The notes under the pieces: generated by a model
The model's database searches: none
The model's input: only the letters and a program-made list of their open reading frames with translations
What the model was told of the DNA's origin: nothing
Source: Kazachstania africana CBS 2517
Lineage: Eukaryota > Ascomycota > Saccharomycetes > Saccharomycetales > Saccharomycetaceae
Direction of reading: 5' to 3'
Assembly (NCBI RefSeq): GCF_000304475.1
Contig: NC_018951.1
Location: 310,001-374,000, forward strand
DNA: 64,000 bases
Translations under genes and position numbers: made by a program
Part shown: in pieces, positions 10,295 through 19,429 of the stretch
Layout of the letters: every line of letters starts with the position of its first letter
How positions within the stretch are numbered: position 1 is the stretch's first letter

Positions 10295-11050
10295 ATGGCC
10301 ACAAAACAAGCTTTGAAGCGTTTAACTAAAGAATATAAGCTCATAGTGGAAAACCCACCTCCATATATTGTTGCCCGCCCAAATGAAGATAATATACTGG
10401 AATGGCATTATGTTATAACGGGTCCATCGGATACTCCCTATTCTAGTGGACAGTACCATGGTACTCTAACGTTTCCGTCCGACTACCCATATAAACCACC
10501 TGCCATAAGAATGATAACTCCAAATGGTCGTTTCAAAGAAAATACGAGGCTTTGTTTGTCGATGAGTGATTACCACCCTGATTTGTGGAACCCTGGCTGG
10601 TCAGTTTCCACTATCTTAACAGGTCTTTTAAGTTTCATGACTGGTGATGAGGCTACTACTGGTTCTATCGTTACTACGGATCAACAAAAGAAATTATTAG
10701 CGAAAAGGTCTATTCAATTTAACACGTTTAAAAACACCAGATTCAAAATCGTATTTCCGGATATAGTAGAGACCAATTTAAAGGAATTAGAGAGAAGAAC
10801 TGAACAAGATATAAAGGAGGAAGAAAGTCTTTTGAATGACAATAAACGTGATGACCCAATTTTGAAGGCTGCTAAGGAGAGGGCTATTGCTCTGGACGAA
10901 ATCAAAGATCCAAGTGATAGGATACGTGCGGAGAACGCATTGCGTGCGCTGGAAAATGACGATAAGAGGAATACAAAAGAAGGTTCATCTCAAATTTATT
11001 ATATTGGGTTTGCCATTTGCTTATTTGTTTTGGGACTCTTCATGAAATGA
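10295..11050 (+). CDS. UBC6: ER membrane ubiquitin-conjugating enzyme E2
   Basis: Tail-anchored E2 that works with the Doa10 ligase in ER-associated degradation, with the catalytic domain facing the cytosol. It has 251 residues; S. cerevisiae Ubc6 has 250. The UBC fold covers about residues 5-165, with the active cysteine at residue 87 in NTRLCLSMSD and the downstream PxWNPGWS typical of this branch. A charged linker (about 165-230) leads to a single C-terminal hydrophobic segment YIGFAICLFVLGLF that forms the tail anchor. The ATG at 10295 is the first in frame and the N-terminus aligns directly with the family. In S. cerevisiae UBC6 is on the chromosome V sister block (YER100W) beside PRS2, which matches this setting. 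Confidence 0.96.
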   Translation: MATKQALKRLTKEYKLIVENPPPYIVARPNEDNILEWHYVITGPSDTPYSSGQYHGTLTFPSDYPYKPPAIRMITPNGRFKENTRLCLSMSDYHPDLWNPGWSVSTILTGLLSFMTGDEATTGSIVTTDQQKKLLAKRSIQFNTFKNTRFKIVFPDIVETNLKELERRTEQDIKEEESLLNDNKRDDPILKAAKERAIALDEIKDPSDRIRAENALRALENDDKRNTKEGSSQIYYIGFAICLFVLGLFMK

Positions 11051-11285
11051 AAAGCCACATGATTGCTCTTAACGACGCGATTAAAAAAGGAACTGTACGA
11101 CACTACGGCTTAATATCCTTTGATTCAAGAAGAAAAACATTTTTAAACATGATATAAATGAGAATAAAATATTGCAATACATAATTTTACAGTGTATACT
11201 TATTTAAATATTTTCTATCAATAGCCCAGAATAAAATTTTAAAAAAAAAAAGAGACCCAATAAATATACGTTAGACGATATATCT

Positions 11286-12560
11286 TTAGAATATTTCGAC
11301 GTTTAAAACAATTTTTCCTTGTGCTCTCTGAGTCCTCATATAATCGAAAGCCTTCACGGTATCTTTCCAATCGTAAACTTGGTCTACAACACACTTGACC
11401 GTGCCGTCCTCCAAAAATTGACCACATTTATTGATCCAATCGTTTTTAGCAGCACTCTTCACAGTTGGATCAAAATTATAGCTTATATATGTATATTTCC
11501 AAATCACTGATCCGAAGAGTTTTCTAGCATTAGCACTTGGATTATCCCAGGAATTAAATATATCAGTGTTGTAATTACTGACATAGTCACCTACCGTAGT
11601 GACATAGCAACCTTTCCCATGTATCAAAGTACTTGAATACGATAGAATGTCATAACCACCGACAAAATCAAGCACAATATCGAACTTACCTTGATCGTAT
11701 TCTAAAAATGTTTCCTCGTTGGGGTTCGTGTAATCCTCTATCTTTTCCTCGTCTAACATTTTTCTCAGTGGTTTACTGGCTTTACCTCTACATGTCAAAT
11801 AATTAATGAAGATCATTTCATTGGCAAAATCACTAAAATTCTTTTTCAAAATGTCAGGACCATTACTTGATGTTACAATGACAATTTTCTTGGATACTTT
11901 GTAGTGTCTTTTCAGAAGTTGGATAGCAAACATTCCTACGGAACTTGTACCTCCATTGACTAAAATGTTTGAATCTGATTTTAAGAATTTATCCCTTTGT
12001 AGTCTATCTAAAATATTAAATGCAGTTCCTAAACAGTACAACGATGCAGAAGCATCGATTTCACTTATTGTGTCTGGACGCAATAAGATTGGATCCACTT
12101 TTGGATCGACTAATATTGAACTCTGTAAAGCTCCATTACCCAAATGAGGGTGATAATAGATACCGAACACTTCATCACCTTCATGCCATGCAAATTGAAC
12201 GTCACTACCCACATGGGTTACGACACCACTGTATTCTCTACCGAGACCGACTTGTCCGTATACGGCATTTGCATACCCATTCCTTATCTTCAAATCGACC
12301 GGATTCAAACCGACATGTTTAACTTGTACGACAATTTTATCCTTTGGGATGGGGGTCCTGATTTTCTTTTCGTAGGAGAATTCGGTGGGACCGTCTTTTG
12401 AATAAAAGACTTGAGCTTTAATCGGTATATGCTTGACGTTTCTTAACGGTCTTGCCACACGCTGTAATTTATTAGCATCTTCAGAATAAATTGTCCTTGG
12501 GACCGATTTGTCCTTTGCCAGGGAGACGGCATGTAGTCTTGTAGTTGTGTTTGCACTCAT
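11286..12560 (-). CDS. AST1: Ast1/Ast2 lipid-raft-associated, MDR-like protein
   Basis: Peripheral membrane protein of the medium-chain dehydrogenase superfamily that helps deliver the plasma-membrane proton pump Pma1 in S. cerevisiae. It has 424 residues (Ast1 429, Ast2 430). The N-terminus carries the conserved VPRTIYSEDANKLQRVARP block. A GroES-like domain follows (IVVQVKHVGLNPVDLKIRNG) and then a Rossmann domain with LVNGGTSSVGMFAIQLLK and DFVGGYD. The catalytic zinc ligands of true alcohol dehydrogenases are not evident, consistent with a non-enzymatic member. AST1 and AST2 are duplication partners, so the symbol could be AST2. It converges with UBC6. Confidence 0.9.
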   Translation of the reverse strand: MSANTTTRLHAVSLAKDKSVPRTIYSEDANKLQRVARPLRNVKHIPIKAQVFYSKDGPTEFSYEKKIRTPIPKDKIVVQVKHVGLNPVDLKIRNGYANAVYGQVGLGREYSGVVTHVGSDVQFAWHEGDEVFGIYYHPHLGNGALQSSILVDPKVDPILLRPDTISEIDASASLYCLGTAFNILDRLQRDKFLKSDSNILVNGGTSSVGMFAIQLLKRHYKVSKKIVIVTSSNGPDILKKNFSDFANEMIFINYLTCRGKASKPLRKMLDEEKIEDYTNPNEETFLEYDQGKFDIVLDFVGGYDILSYSSTLIHGKGCYVTTVGDYVSNYNTDIFNSWDNPSANARKLFGSVIWKYTYISYNFDPTVKSAAKNDWINKCGQFLEDGTVKCVVDQVYDWKDTVKAFDYMRTQRAQGKIVLNVEIF

Positions 12561-12895
12561 TATATGATGCTCTTATAACAATGAAAGTAGTTGAAAACAG
12601 ATGATTTTTTAGATATACGTATCCTATTTATTTATATGCGATGAGGTTTATTTTGATTTCATCTTTTTTTTTCATGTGATAAATTTCTCGGATGTGGTTA
12701 TTGCCAATACTGTGATGGTCGTATCCAATGCCCGCCAAAAAGAAAAGACGACTGGTTAACCATGCCGATGAGTTGTGGTGGGCAACGGTGTCTAAGAGGA
12801 CTTGGTGGTGTCCATGTACCTTTAACTAGACAAAACAGAATATTATATTATATGACATATTTGAGTAAATACAAAGCTTTGGGAGGGGTAGGAGT
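12561..12895. promoter_or_regulatory. AST promoter / KTI11 3' region
   Basis: 335 bp upstream of the AST start and downstream of KTI11, both on the minus strand. It contains a T-rich tract at about 12,664-12,672 and a GC-richer stretch at 12,720-12,825. No RNA gene was recognised. Confidence 0.35.
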
Positions 12896-13138
12896 TTATG
12901 CGGCGATCGGCGTAGGAGCTGGTAGACCTGCTTTCTCGTAGAATTCAGCCAGGTCTTCAGGTTCGAAGATGACCTCTATCATTAAAGAACAGCTTGGACA
13001 CACTGCTATGTTTTCTCCATCGAACATATCCTCCAGTAAGATTTCAAACCTGTCACCGCAGGGACATGGGTAAGTGAACATTTGAGTCTCCGGAAGGAAA
13101 GTCATATCTTCTATTTCAATATCGTCGTATGTAGACAT
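12896..13138 (-). CDS. KTI11: Diphthamide/Elongator protein with CSL zinc finger
   Basis: Small electron carrier also called Dph3. It supplies electrons to the radical enzyme Dph1-Dph2 in diphthamide synthesis on eEF2 and to Elongator in tRNA wobble-uridine modification, where loss gives zymocin resistance. It has 80 residues (S. cerevisiae 82). Four zinc or iron ligands are visible: Cys25 and Cys27 in PCPCGDRF, and Cys47 and Cys50 in VCPSCSLM, the CSL arrangement. The N-terminus STYDDIEIEDM aligns directly with the family, so the ATG at 13138 is secure. It is YBL071W-A in S. cerevisiae, between AST1 and RPS8A, and the same neighbours occur here. Confidence 0.96.
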   Translation of the reverse strand: MSTYDDIEIEDMTFLPETQMFTYPCPCGDRFEILLEDMFDGENIAVCPSCSLMIEVIFEPEDLAEFYEKAGLPAPTPIAA

Positions 13139-13378
13139 CTTTTATTATGCGAATGTGTGTGCCTTCTAGCTTTTCTGCTGCTACTTTTGTGAACTTGAAC
13201 AGATACCAGTGACACAGATCTCCTCAAATGCAGGTATGTCTATATGCATATATACTAATACAATCTCATCTCTTGCGGATTACTAAACCAAAAATTCAAA
13301 GAAATGGAAAAAAGTAGAAAAAGTCACATGATGTGCATGTTACCCCGCACAATTTTTGTTTGACTGCGGGTGCAGTAA

Positions 13379-13392
13379 ACATCCATACATTT
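13379..13392. promoter_or_regulatory. RPG box (Rap1 site) upstream of RPS8
   Basis: ACATCCATACATTT matches the classical ribosomal-protein-gene UAS bound by Rap1. T/A-rich DNA follows (AATTTTTTAAAGAAAG). It is about 840 bp from the RPS8 ATG and about 465 bp from the predicted 5' splice site, which is far for a yeast ribosomal protein gene; a structured segment occupies the space between. Confidence 0.65.
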
Positions 13393-13484
13393 CAAATGGC
13401 AAAATAAAAATTAACGAATTTTTTAAAGAAAGTTTAATTTTTACATAGCGCGTCGAGAGAAGAGAGAAATTGAACTCTTCCGCT

Positions 13485-13766
13485 GGGAAAAGTGACTTGT
13501 CTCAGCCAAGCGGTCTAACCAGGTTTTCATTTGTATCCGGCTGGAAGATGGGATCCTCCTGCCAAGCAACCAGTGTATAGGCTCACCAGAGAGTATTCGC
13601 TGAGCCTAACAGTTGGTTCAGACCATTTTGCTAAGCTGAGAGTGTGGGCCCATGTCCCACTTTCTGTAACTGAGTATCATCAATCTTCGGCAAATGGAAG
13701 CATCCAGCAGCGCGACGAGGGCTCTACCGAGAACTCTGTGAGATGCGCTTGCGTAGTGTAATTTTT
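13485..13766 (+). ncRNA. Unidentified structured RNA candidate with internal A/B boxes
   Basis: GC-rich island in AT-rich intergenic DNA. Nested helices: CTCAGC (13501-13506) with GCTGAG (13635-13640); GGTCTAACCA (13512-13521) with TGGTT-C-AGACC (13614-13624, one bulge); inside these, GGCTGGA/TCCTGCC (13539-13563, one U-U) and a perfect TAGGCTCA/TGAGCCTA (13578-13608), giving a three-way junction. A small GTGGG/CCCAC hairpin (13644-13660) and a GCATC/GATGC domain (13700-13746) follow. TCAGCCAAGCGG (13502-13513) resembles a Pol III A box and GGTTCAGACCA (13615-13625) a B box; a T5 run (13762-13766) could terminate Pol III. I found no RNase P, MRP, SRP, snRNA or snoRNA hallmark. It may instead be a structured leader of RPS8. 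The 5' end is a guess. Confidence 0.45.
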
Positions 13767-13856
13767 CAATAGTATATTGAAATACTCTTATATTACTTGT
13801 ATATTACAAACAGTTCTTATTTTGAAAATAGTCGTATAAATCACACCAGACAAAAC

Positions 13857-14211
13857 GTATGTTACAAGTCGAGACATGGTACGGTGGTATATGAACGGTT
13901 ACTGGATGAATGGGCCTTTTAAAATCATTGTATGAGAAAGGAGGAAGTAATCTTAAAATCAAATGGTTATATTGGAAATGAAATTATATTATCAATAAGA
14001 TGGATGATATGTAACTCTGAGAGTCTAGTAGAAACGAAAAAGAATGCCACGAATAACAGTTGAAATGCACAGCAAAAGACCAATCATATATTGTGATTTG
14101 CATAAATAACATCCATGTTTAGCAACGATATCTCACGTACAGTAGTTTCTATATTGAATCAAATTTTACTAACAGCTATAACAATCTTTTTTTTTGTTTC
14201 ATTTAATACAG
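13857..14211 (+). other. Predicted 5'UTR intron of RPS8
   Basis: 5' splice site GTATGT at 13857-13862, perfect branch site TACTAAC at 14167-14173, then a pyrimidine-rich stretch and TACAG ending at 14211. The 355-nt intron would end eight bases before the RPS8 ATG. Intron size and branch-to-acceptor distance fit yeast ribosomal-protein introns. No snoRNA with clear C and D boxes was found inside. Confidence 0.85.
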
Positions 14212-14219
14212 TTAATAAG

Positions 14220-14822
14220 ATGGGTATTTCTCGTGATTCTCGTCACAAAAGATCAGCCACCGGTGCTAAGCGTGCTCAATTCAGAAAGAAGAGAAAGTTC
14301 GAATTAGGTCGTCAACCGGCTAACACCAAGATTGGTACCAAGAGAATTCACTCTGTTAGAACCAGAGGTGGTAACAAGAAATTCAGAGCTTTAAGAATCG
14401 AAACCGGTAACTTCTCCTGGGCTTCCGAAGGTGTTTCCAAGAAGACTAGAATTGCTGGTGTCGTTTACCATCCATCCAATAACGAATTAGTTAGAACTAA
14501 CACTTTAACTAAGGCTGCTATTGTTCAAATTGATGCCACCCCATTCAGACAATGGTACGAAGCTCATTACGGTCAAACTTTAGGTAAGAAGAAGAATACC
14601 AAGGAAGAAGAAGTCGTTGCCAAGTCCAAGAACTCCGAAAGAAAATGGGCTTCCAGAGCTGCTAATGCCAAAATCGAACAAGCCGTTGAATCTCAATTCT
14701 CCGCTGGTAGATTATACGCCTGCATTTCATCCAGACCAGGTCAATCCGGTAGATGTGATGGTTACATCTTAGAAGGTGAAGAATTAGCTTTCTACTTAAG
14801 AAGATTAACTGCTAAGAAATAA
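14220..14822 (+). CDS. RPS8: 40S ribosomal protein eS8
   Basis: Structural protein of the small ribosomal subunit, 200 residues plus stop, identical in length to S. cerevisiae Rps8. The start [18 protein letters not shown] and the highly basic N-terminus are diagnostic, and [20 protein letters not shown] lies near the end. Codon use is strongly biased (GGT, AGA, GCT, GTT), as in highly expressed genes. The frame stays open upstream to an ATG at 14115, but those 35 codons fall inside the predicted intron and are not part of the conserved protein, so the start at 14220 is chosen. Regulation is expected through Rap1/Ifh1/Fhl1, given the RPG box, and possibly through splicing. RPS8A and RPS8B of S. 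cerevisiae are duplicates. Confidence 0.97.
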   Translation: MGISRDSRHKRSATGAKRAQFRKKRKFELGRQPANTKIGTKRIHSVRTRGGNKKFRALRIETGNFSWASEGVSKKTRIAGVVYHPSNNELVRTNTLTKAAIVQIDATPFRQWYEAHYGQTLGKKKNTKEEEVVAKSKNSERKWASRAANAKIEQAVESQFSAGRLYACISSRPGQSGRCDGYILEGEELAFYLRRLTAKK

Positions 14823-15266
14823 GCTTGAAAGAATTTAACAGCATATATATTATTTCTTTTATTCAATATTGTACAACTAATTATATCTCTCAAATTCCTT
14901 TTATAGTTCAGTTGTAGCCCTTTCATACTACTACTACTACTACTACCACCACCACCACCACAAACGACAAAGAATAGTCCTACCGTCGTTACTGGCTCAG
15001 TCGATGCCCAGACCGTTCAATCGGTTGTTTCTTCTTATGTTAGTCGTGAACAATGATGATAAAATTTTTCATTTTTCGCCAAGAGCATCAATTTTTCTTC
15101 GAGAAATTGCAACATAGCGTCTGCAGTGAATTGCTATTATTACTCATTTCGATGTTGGTCAGATTTGATACAATATATGTGATACATAAAACAAATCTTA
15201 TTATTTTGCCTCCTGGCTTTTTTGATTTAGACTTTATATTAACCCAGAAAACATATTGTTCTGAAT
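14823..15266. other. RPS8-ILS1 intergenic region with trinucleotide repeat
   Basis: 444 bp serving as RPS8 terminator and ILS1 promoter. At about 14,926-14,961 a run of CTA triplets passes into CCA triplets. A frame of about 49 codons without ATG continues through the repeat to a stop at 15,054-15,056. S. cerevisiae has AAR2 and SSA3 near this place; I see neither. Confidence 0.4.
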
Positions 15267-18200
15267 ATGTCTGAATCCCCAGCACATTTTTCTTTTCCAA
15301 AGGAAGAAGAAAAAGTTCTTGCCTTATGGGAAGAGATTGACGCCTTCCACAGATCTTTAGAATTAACTAAGGATAAGCCAGAATTCTCCTTCTTCGATGG
15401 TCCTCCATTCGCCACAGGTACTCCTCATTATGGTCATATTTTAGCCTCTACGATTAAGGATATTGTTCCAAGATATGCTACCATGACTGGTCATCACGTC
15501 GAAAGAAGATTCGGTTGGGATACCCACGGTGTTCCAATTGAACATATCATTGACAAGAAATTGAACATTAAGAACAAAGATGATGTTTACAAGTTAGGTA
15601 TCGACAAGTACAATGACGAATGTAGAGCTATTGTCATGACTTATGCTGCTGAATGGAGAAAGACCCTTGGTCGTTTAGGCCGTTGGATTGATTTCGATAA
15701 TGATTATAAAACCATGTACCCATCCTTTATGGAATCTGTATGGTGGGCATTTAAGGAATTGTACAAGAAAGATCAAGTTTACCGTGGTTTTAGAGTCATG
15801 CCTTACTCTACCGGTTTAACTACACCATTAAGTAACTTTGAAGCTCAACAGAACTATAAGGATGTTCTTGATCCTGCTGTCACAATTGGTTTCAACGTTA
15901 TCGGCCAAGAAAAGACGCAATTGGTTGCTTGGACTACCACTCCATGGACTTTACCAGCAAATATGGCACTATGTGTCAATGAAGACTTCGAATACGTTAA
16001 AATCCATGATGAAAAGAAGGATTGTTACTATATCATGCTAGAATCATTGATCAAAAACTTATACAGAAAACCAAAGGATGAAAAATTCAAAATTGTTGAA
16101 AGATTAAAGGGTTCTGACTTAGTTGGCTTGAAATATGAACCGCTCTTCCCATACTTTGTTGAACAATTCAAGGATACTGCTTTTAGAGTTGTTTCCGACA
16201 GTTATGTTACTGCTGAATCTGGTACAGGTATTGTTCACAATGCTGCCACCTATGGTGAAGAGGATTACAAGGTATGTTTGAACGCTGGTATCATTTCAGA
16301 AGATACTATCTTACCAGACGCTTTAGATGATCTAGGTGTCTTCACTGAAGTTGCTACTGACCTTGCGGGGCTCTACGTTAAAGACGCCGACAAGAAGATC
16401 ATTAAACTATTGACCGAAAAGGGTAACTTATTATTGAACTCTCAAATTCGCCATTCCTATCCATTTTGTTGGAGATCTGATACTCCATTGTTATACCGTA
16501 CAGTTCCAGGTTGGTTTGTCCGTGTCAAAGAAATTGTTCCAAAGATCTTAGACTCTGTCCAGAAATCCAACTGGGTTCCAAATACCATCAAAGAAAAGAG
16601 ATTTTCCAACTGGATTGCCAATGCTCGTGATTGGAATGTTTCTAGAAACAGATACTGGGGTACTCCAATCCCTCTATGGGTTTCTGATGATTATGAAGAA
16701 GTTGTTTGTGTTGGTTCTGTTGCTGAATTAGAAGAGTTAACCGGCGTCACTGGTATCAAGGATCTCCATCGTGACACTATAGATGGTTTAACCATTCCAT
16801 CTAAGCAAGGTAAAGGTGAATTAAAGAGAATTGAAGAAGTTTTTGACTGTTGGTTCGAATCTGGTTCTATGCCTTATGCTTCTCAACATTATCCATTCGA
16901 AAATACCGAAAAATTCGACCAAAAGGTCCCTGCTAATTTCATTTCTGAAGGTTTAGATCAAACTAGAGGTTGGTTCTATACTTTGTCTGTCTTAGGTACA
17001 CATCTATTTGGTGAAGTTCCATACAAAAATGTTATCGTTTCGGGTATCGTCTTAGCTTCTGACGGTAGAAAAATGTCTAAGTCCTTAAAGAACTATCCTG
17101 ATCCAAACATTGTCCTTGAAAAGTATGGTTCTGATGCTTTGAGATTATATTTAATCAACTCTCCTGTCTTGAAAGCTGAAAGTTTAAAATTCAAGGAAGA
17201 AGGTGTCAAGGAAGTTGTTTCCAAGGTCTTATTGCCATGGTGGAACTCTTACAAGTTCTTAGAAGGTCAAATTGCTTTATTACAAAAGACTTCTGATATT
17301 ACTTTCGAATATGATCCTTCAGTTAGAAGTGAAAATGTCATGGACAGATGGATCTTAGCTTCTCTGCAATCTTTGGTTCAATACATTCACAAAGAAATGG
17401 GCGATTACAGATTATACACAGTTGTTCCACGATTATTAAATTTCATCGACGAATTAACTAATTGGTACATTAGATTCAACCGTCGTCGTCTAAAGGGTGA
17501 AAACGGTGTGGAAGATTGTATTAAGGCTTTGAACACATTATTCGAGGCCTTATTTACTTTTGTTAGAGCTATGGCTCCTTTCACTCCTTTCTTATCTGAT
17601 GGTATTTACTTAAGATTGAAGGAATTCATTCCGGCTGATGTTTTAGCTAAGTTTACTAAGGATGACAGATCCGTTCATTTCCTATCTTACCCAGTTGTCA
17701 GAGAGGAATTGTTTGACGAAGATATAGAAAAGGCAGTCGCTAGAATGCAATCCGTGATAGATTTAGGTAGAAATATCCGTGAAAAGAAAACTATATCTTT
17801 GAAGACCCCTCTAAAAACACTAGTCATTCTACACAGTGACAAAGATTACTTAAAGGACATCGAAGCTTTACAGAACTACATTGTAGAAGAACTAAATGTT
17901 CGTGACATTGTTATTACTACTGATGAAGAGAAGTATGGTGTTGAATACAAGGCCGTTGCAGACTGGCCAGTTTTAGGTAAGAAATTAAAGAAGGATGCTA
18001 AGAAGGTCAAAGATGCCTTACCGTCGTGCTCCTCTGATGAAGTTCGTGCATATCTGGAGACTGGCAAGTTAGAAGTTGCTGGCATTGAATTAGTCAAGGG
18101 TGACTTAAACGTTATTAGAGGTCTACCAGAATCCCAAGCTCAATCAGGTAATGAAACTAGAACTGATCAAGAAGTTTTAATTATCATGGATACTAATATC

Positions 18201-18485
18201 TACCCAGAATTAAAGAGTGAAGGTCTAGCCAGAGAATTGGTTAACAGAATCCAAAAATTAAGAAAGAAGTGTGGTTTAAATGCTACTGACGATGTTCTAG
18301 TTCAATACGAACTAGTGAAAGACACCATTGAATTCGAATCTATTGTCAACGAGCATAACGAAATGTTATCCAAGACCTGTAGATCTGAGATTTCCCAATT
18401 TGATGGCTCCAGGTCCGATGGTATTGCTGATGAAGAGCAAACCATTAACGATACAGCTTTCAAATTAAAGATTTTCAGGTTGTAA
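15267..18485 (+). CDS. ILS1: Cytoplasmic isoleucyl-tRNA synthetase
   Basis: Class I aminoacyl-tRNA synthetase that charges tRNA-Ile in the cytosol. It has 1,072 residues, the same length as S. cerevisiae Ils1. The HIGH-type motif is HYGH at residues 54-57 (GTPHYGHILAS), and the KMSKS loop is at about residues 602-606 (GRKMSKSLKNYPDP). The editing domain (CP1) lies between them, with TTPWTLPAN near 220-230 and GTGIVHNAATYGEEDY near 325. An anticodon-binding domain with RRRLKG follows, then a eukaryote-type C-terminal extension. Codon bias is strong, as expected of an abundant enzyme. ILS1 is followed by ATG8 and NUP170 as in S. cerevisiae (YBL076C, YBL078C, YBL079W). Confidence 0.98.
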   Translation: MSESPAHFSFPKEEEKVLALWEEIDAFHRSLELTKDKPEFSFFDGPPFATGTPHYGHILASTIKDIVPRYATMTGHHVERRFGWDTHGVPIEHIIDKKLNIKNKDDVYKLGIDKYNDECRAIVMTYAAEWRKTLGRLGRWIDFDNDYKTMYPSFMESVWWAFKELYKKDQVYRGFRVMPYSTGLTTPLSNFEAQQNYKDVLDPAVTIGFNVIGQEKTQLVAWTTTPWTLPANMALCVNEDFEYVKIHDEKKDCYYIMLESLIKNLYRKPKDEKFKIVERLKGSDLVGLKYEPLFPYFVEQFKDTAFRVVSDSYVTAESGTGIVHNAATYGEEDYKVCLNAGIISEDTILPDALDDLGVFTEVATDLAGLYVKDADKKIIKLLTEKGNLLLNSQIRHSYPFCWRSDTPLLYRTVPGWFVRVKEIVPKILDSVQKSNWVPNTIKEKRFSNWIANARDWNVSRNRYWGTPIPLWVSDDYEEVVCVGSVAELEELTGVTGIKDLHRDTIDGLTIPSKQGKGELKRIEEVFDCWFESGSMPYASQHYPFENTEKFDQKVPANFISEGLDQTRGWFYTLSVLGTHLFGEVPYKNVIVSGIVLASDGRKMSKSLKNYPDPNIVLEKYGSDALRLYLINSPVLKAESLKFKEEGVKEVVSKVLLPWWNSYKFLEGQIALLQKTSDITFEYDPSVRSENVMDRWILASLQSLVQYIHKEMGDYRLYTVVPRLLNFIDELTNWYIRFNRRRLKGENGVEDCIKALNTLFEALFTFVRAMAPFTPFLSDGIYLRLKEFIPADVLAKFTKDDRSVHFLSYPVVREELFDEDIEKAVARMQSVIDLGRNIREKKTISLKTPLKTLVILHSDKDYLKDIEALQNYIVEELNVRDIVITTDEEKYGVEYKAVADWPVLGKKLKKDAKKVKDALPSCSSDEVRAYLETGKLEVAGIELVKGDLNVIRGLPESQAQSGNETRTDQEVLIIMDTNIYPELKSEGLARELVNRIQKLRKKCGLNATDDVLVQYELVKDTIEFESIVNEHNEMLSKTCRSEISQFDGSRSDGIADEEQTINDTAFKLKIFRL

Positions 18486-18833
18486 GTATCATAATTATCC
18501 TATATATTATCAATCTCATTTTATTTCTGAACAAATCCGGTATATATAACTAGACTAAGTTCCTCCTACCTATTTAATGTTTTATAAATGTAAGAAAGTG
18601 AATTTTTTAATGATTTCTGAACTTATCATTTTGTTCGTTATCAACTAATTTTCGAAACCTGCGAAAATGTTAAGAATCTCGTGGCGGTATCAGGGCTAAA
18701 GGAATAATAGGTTTCTCTTAAAATGTATAGAAACAGATCAAGAATTATTCACTTTCTCAATCAGTGTTTAGTTAGACTTGAGTAAAATAAGTTTTTAGAC
18801 CATACATAACCACAATTGATACAAAAGGAGGAT
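18486..18833. promoter_or_regulatory. ILS1 terminator / ATG8 promoter gap
   Basis: 348 bp of AT-rich DNA between two plus-strand genes. Nothing beyond expected promoter and terminator sequence could be recognised. Confidence 0.35.
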
Positions 18834-19187
18834 ATGAAGTCTTCATTCAAATCTGAATACCCTTTCGAGAAGAGGAAAGAAGAGTCACAGAGAATATCTG
18901 AGAAATTTCATTCAAGGATTCCAGTAATATGTGAAAAAGCTGATAAATCAGATATTCCTGACATTGATAAACGAAAGTATCTAGTACCTGCTGATTTAAC
19001 CGTAGGCCAATTTGTCTACGTTATCAGGAAGAGAATAATGCTTCCTCCAGAAAAAGCTATATTTATCTTTGTCAACGATACACTACCCCCTACAGCAGCC
19101 CTACTATCTGCTGTATATCAAGAACATAAGGATAAGGACGGTTTCCTGTATGTTACTTATTCTGGCGAAAACACTTTTGGCCTTTAG
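18834..19187 (+). CDS. ATG8: Autophagy ubiquitin-like protein
   Basis: Ubiquitin-like modifier attached to phosphatidylethanolamine on the phagophore and autophagosome; it recruits cargo receptors and drives membrane expansion. It has 117 residues, the same as S. cerevisiae. The N-terminal helices begin [15 protein letters not shown], the LIR-docking face includes [20 protein letters not shown], and the C-terminus is YSGENTFG-L, so Atg4 would remove only the last leucine to expose Gly116. The frame remains open for six codons upstream but without ATG, so the ATG at 18834 is used. It converges with NUP170, the same arrangement as YBL078C-YBL079W. Confidence 0.98.
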   Translation: MKSSFKSEYPFEKRKEESQRISEKFHSRIPVICEKADKSDIPDIDKRKYLVPADLTVGQFVYVIRKRIMLPPEKAIFIFVNDTLPPTAALLSAVYQEHKDKDGFLYVTYSGENTFGL

Positions 19188-19429
19188 TAAATGTTCACTG
19201 CACCACGTTTCGAAATAATAATGGCTTCCAATGCAAACCTCCCCAATGATATACATATATATATAAGATGACAAGGTCAAATATTCGGCATTGAATACAC
19301 TGCTATCATTTATATACTATTTTTAATCCTTGCTTCCATGTTCTAGCTTAATAGATATTATACTTTTATTATATTATTTACTGTACAAAAGAATTGTATT
19401 TATGTGGTTTAGTTGTTTTATAAAATTTC

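Noticed and set aside
13531..13761. 76-codon open frame within the structured RNA candidate
   Set aside because: Composition and stems argue for RNA; the protein has no recognisable feature.
13857..14211. C/D-box snoRNA inside the RPS8 intron
   Set aside because: GGATGATATG and CTCTGAG resemble the boxes, but the C-box consensus is not met and no terminal stem is seen.
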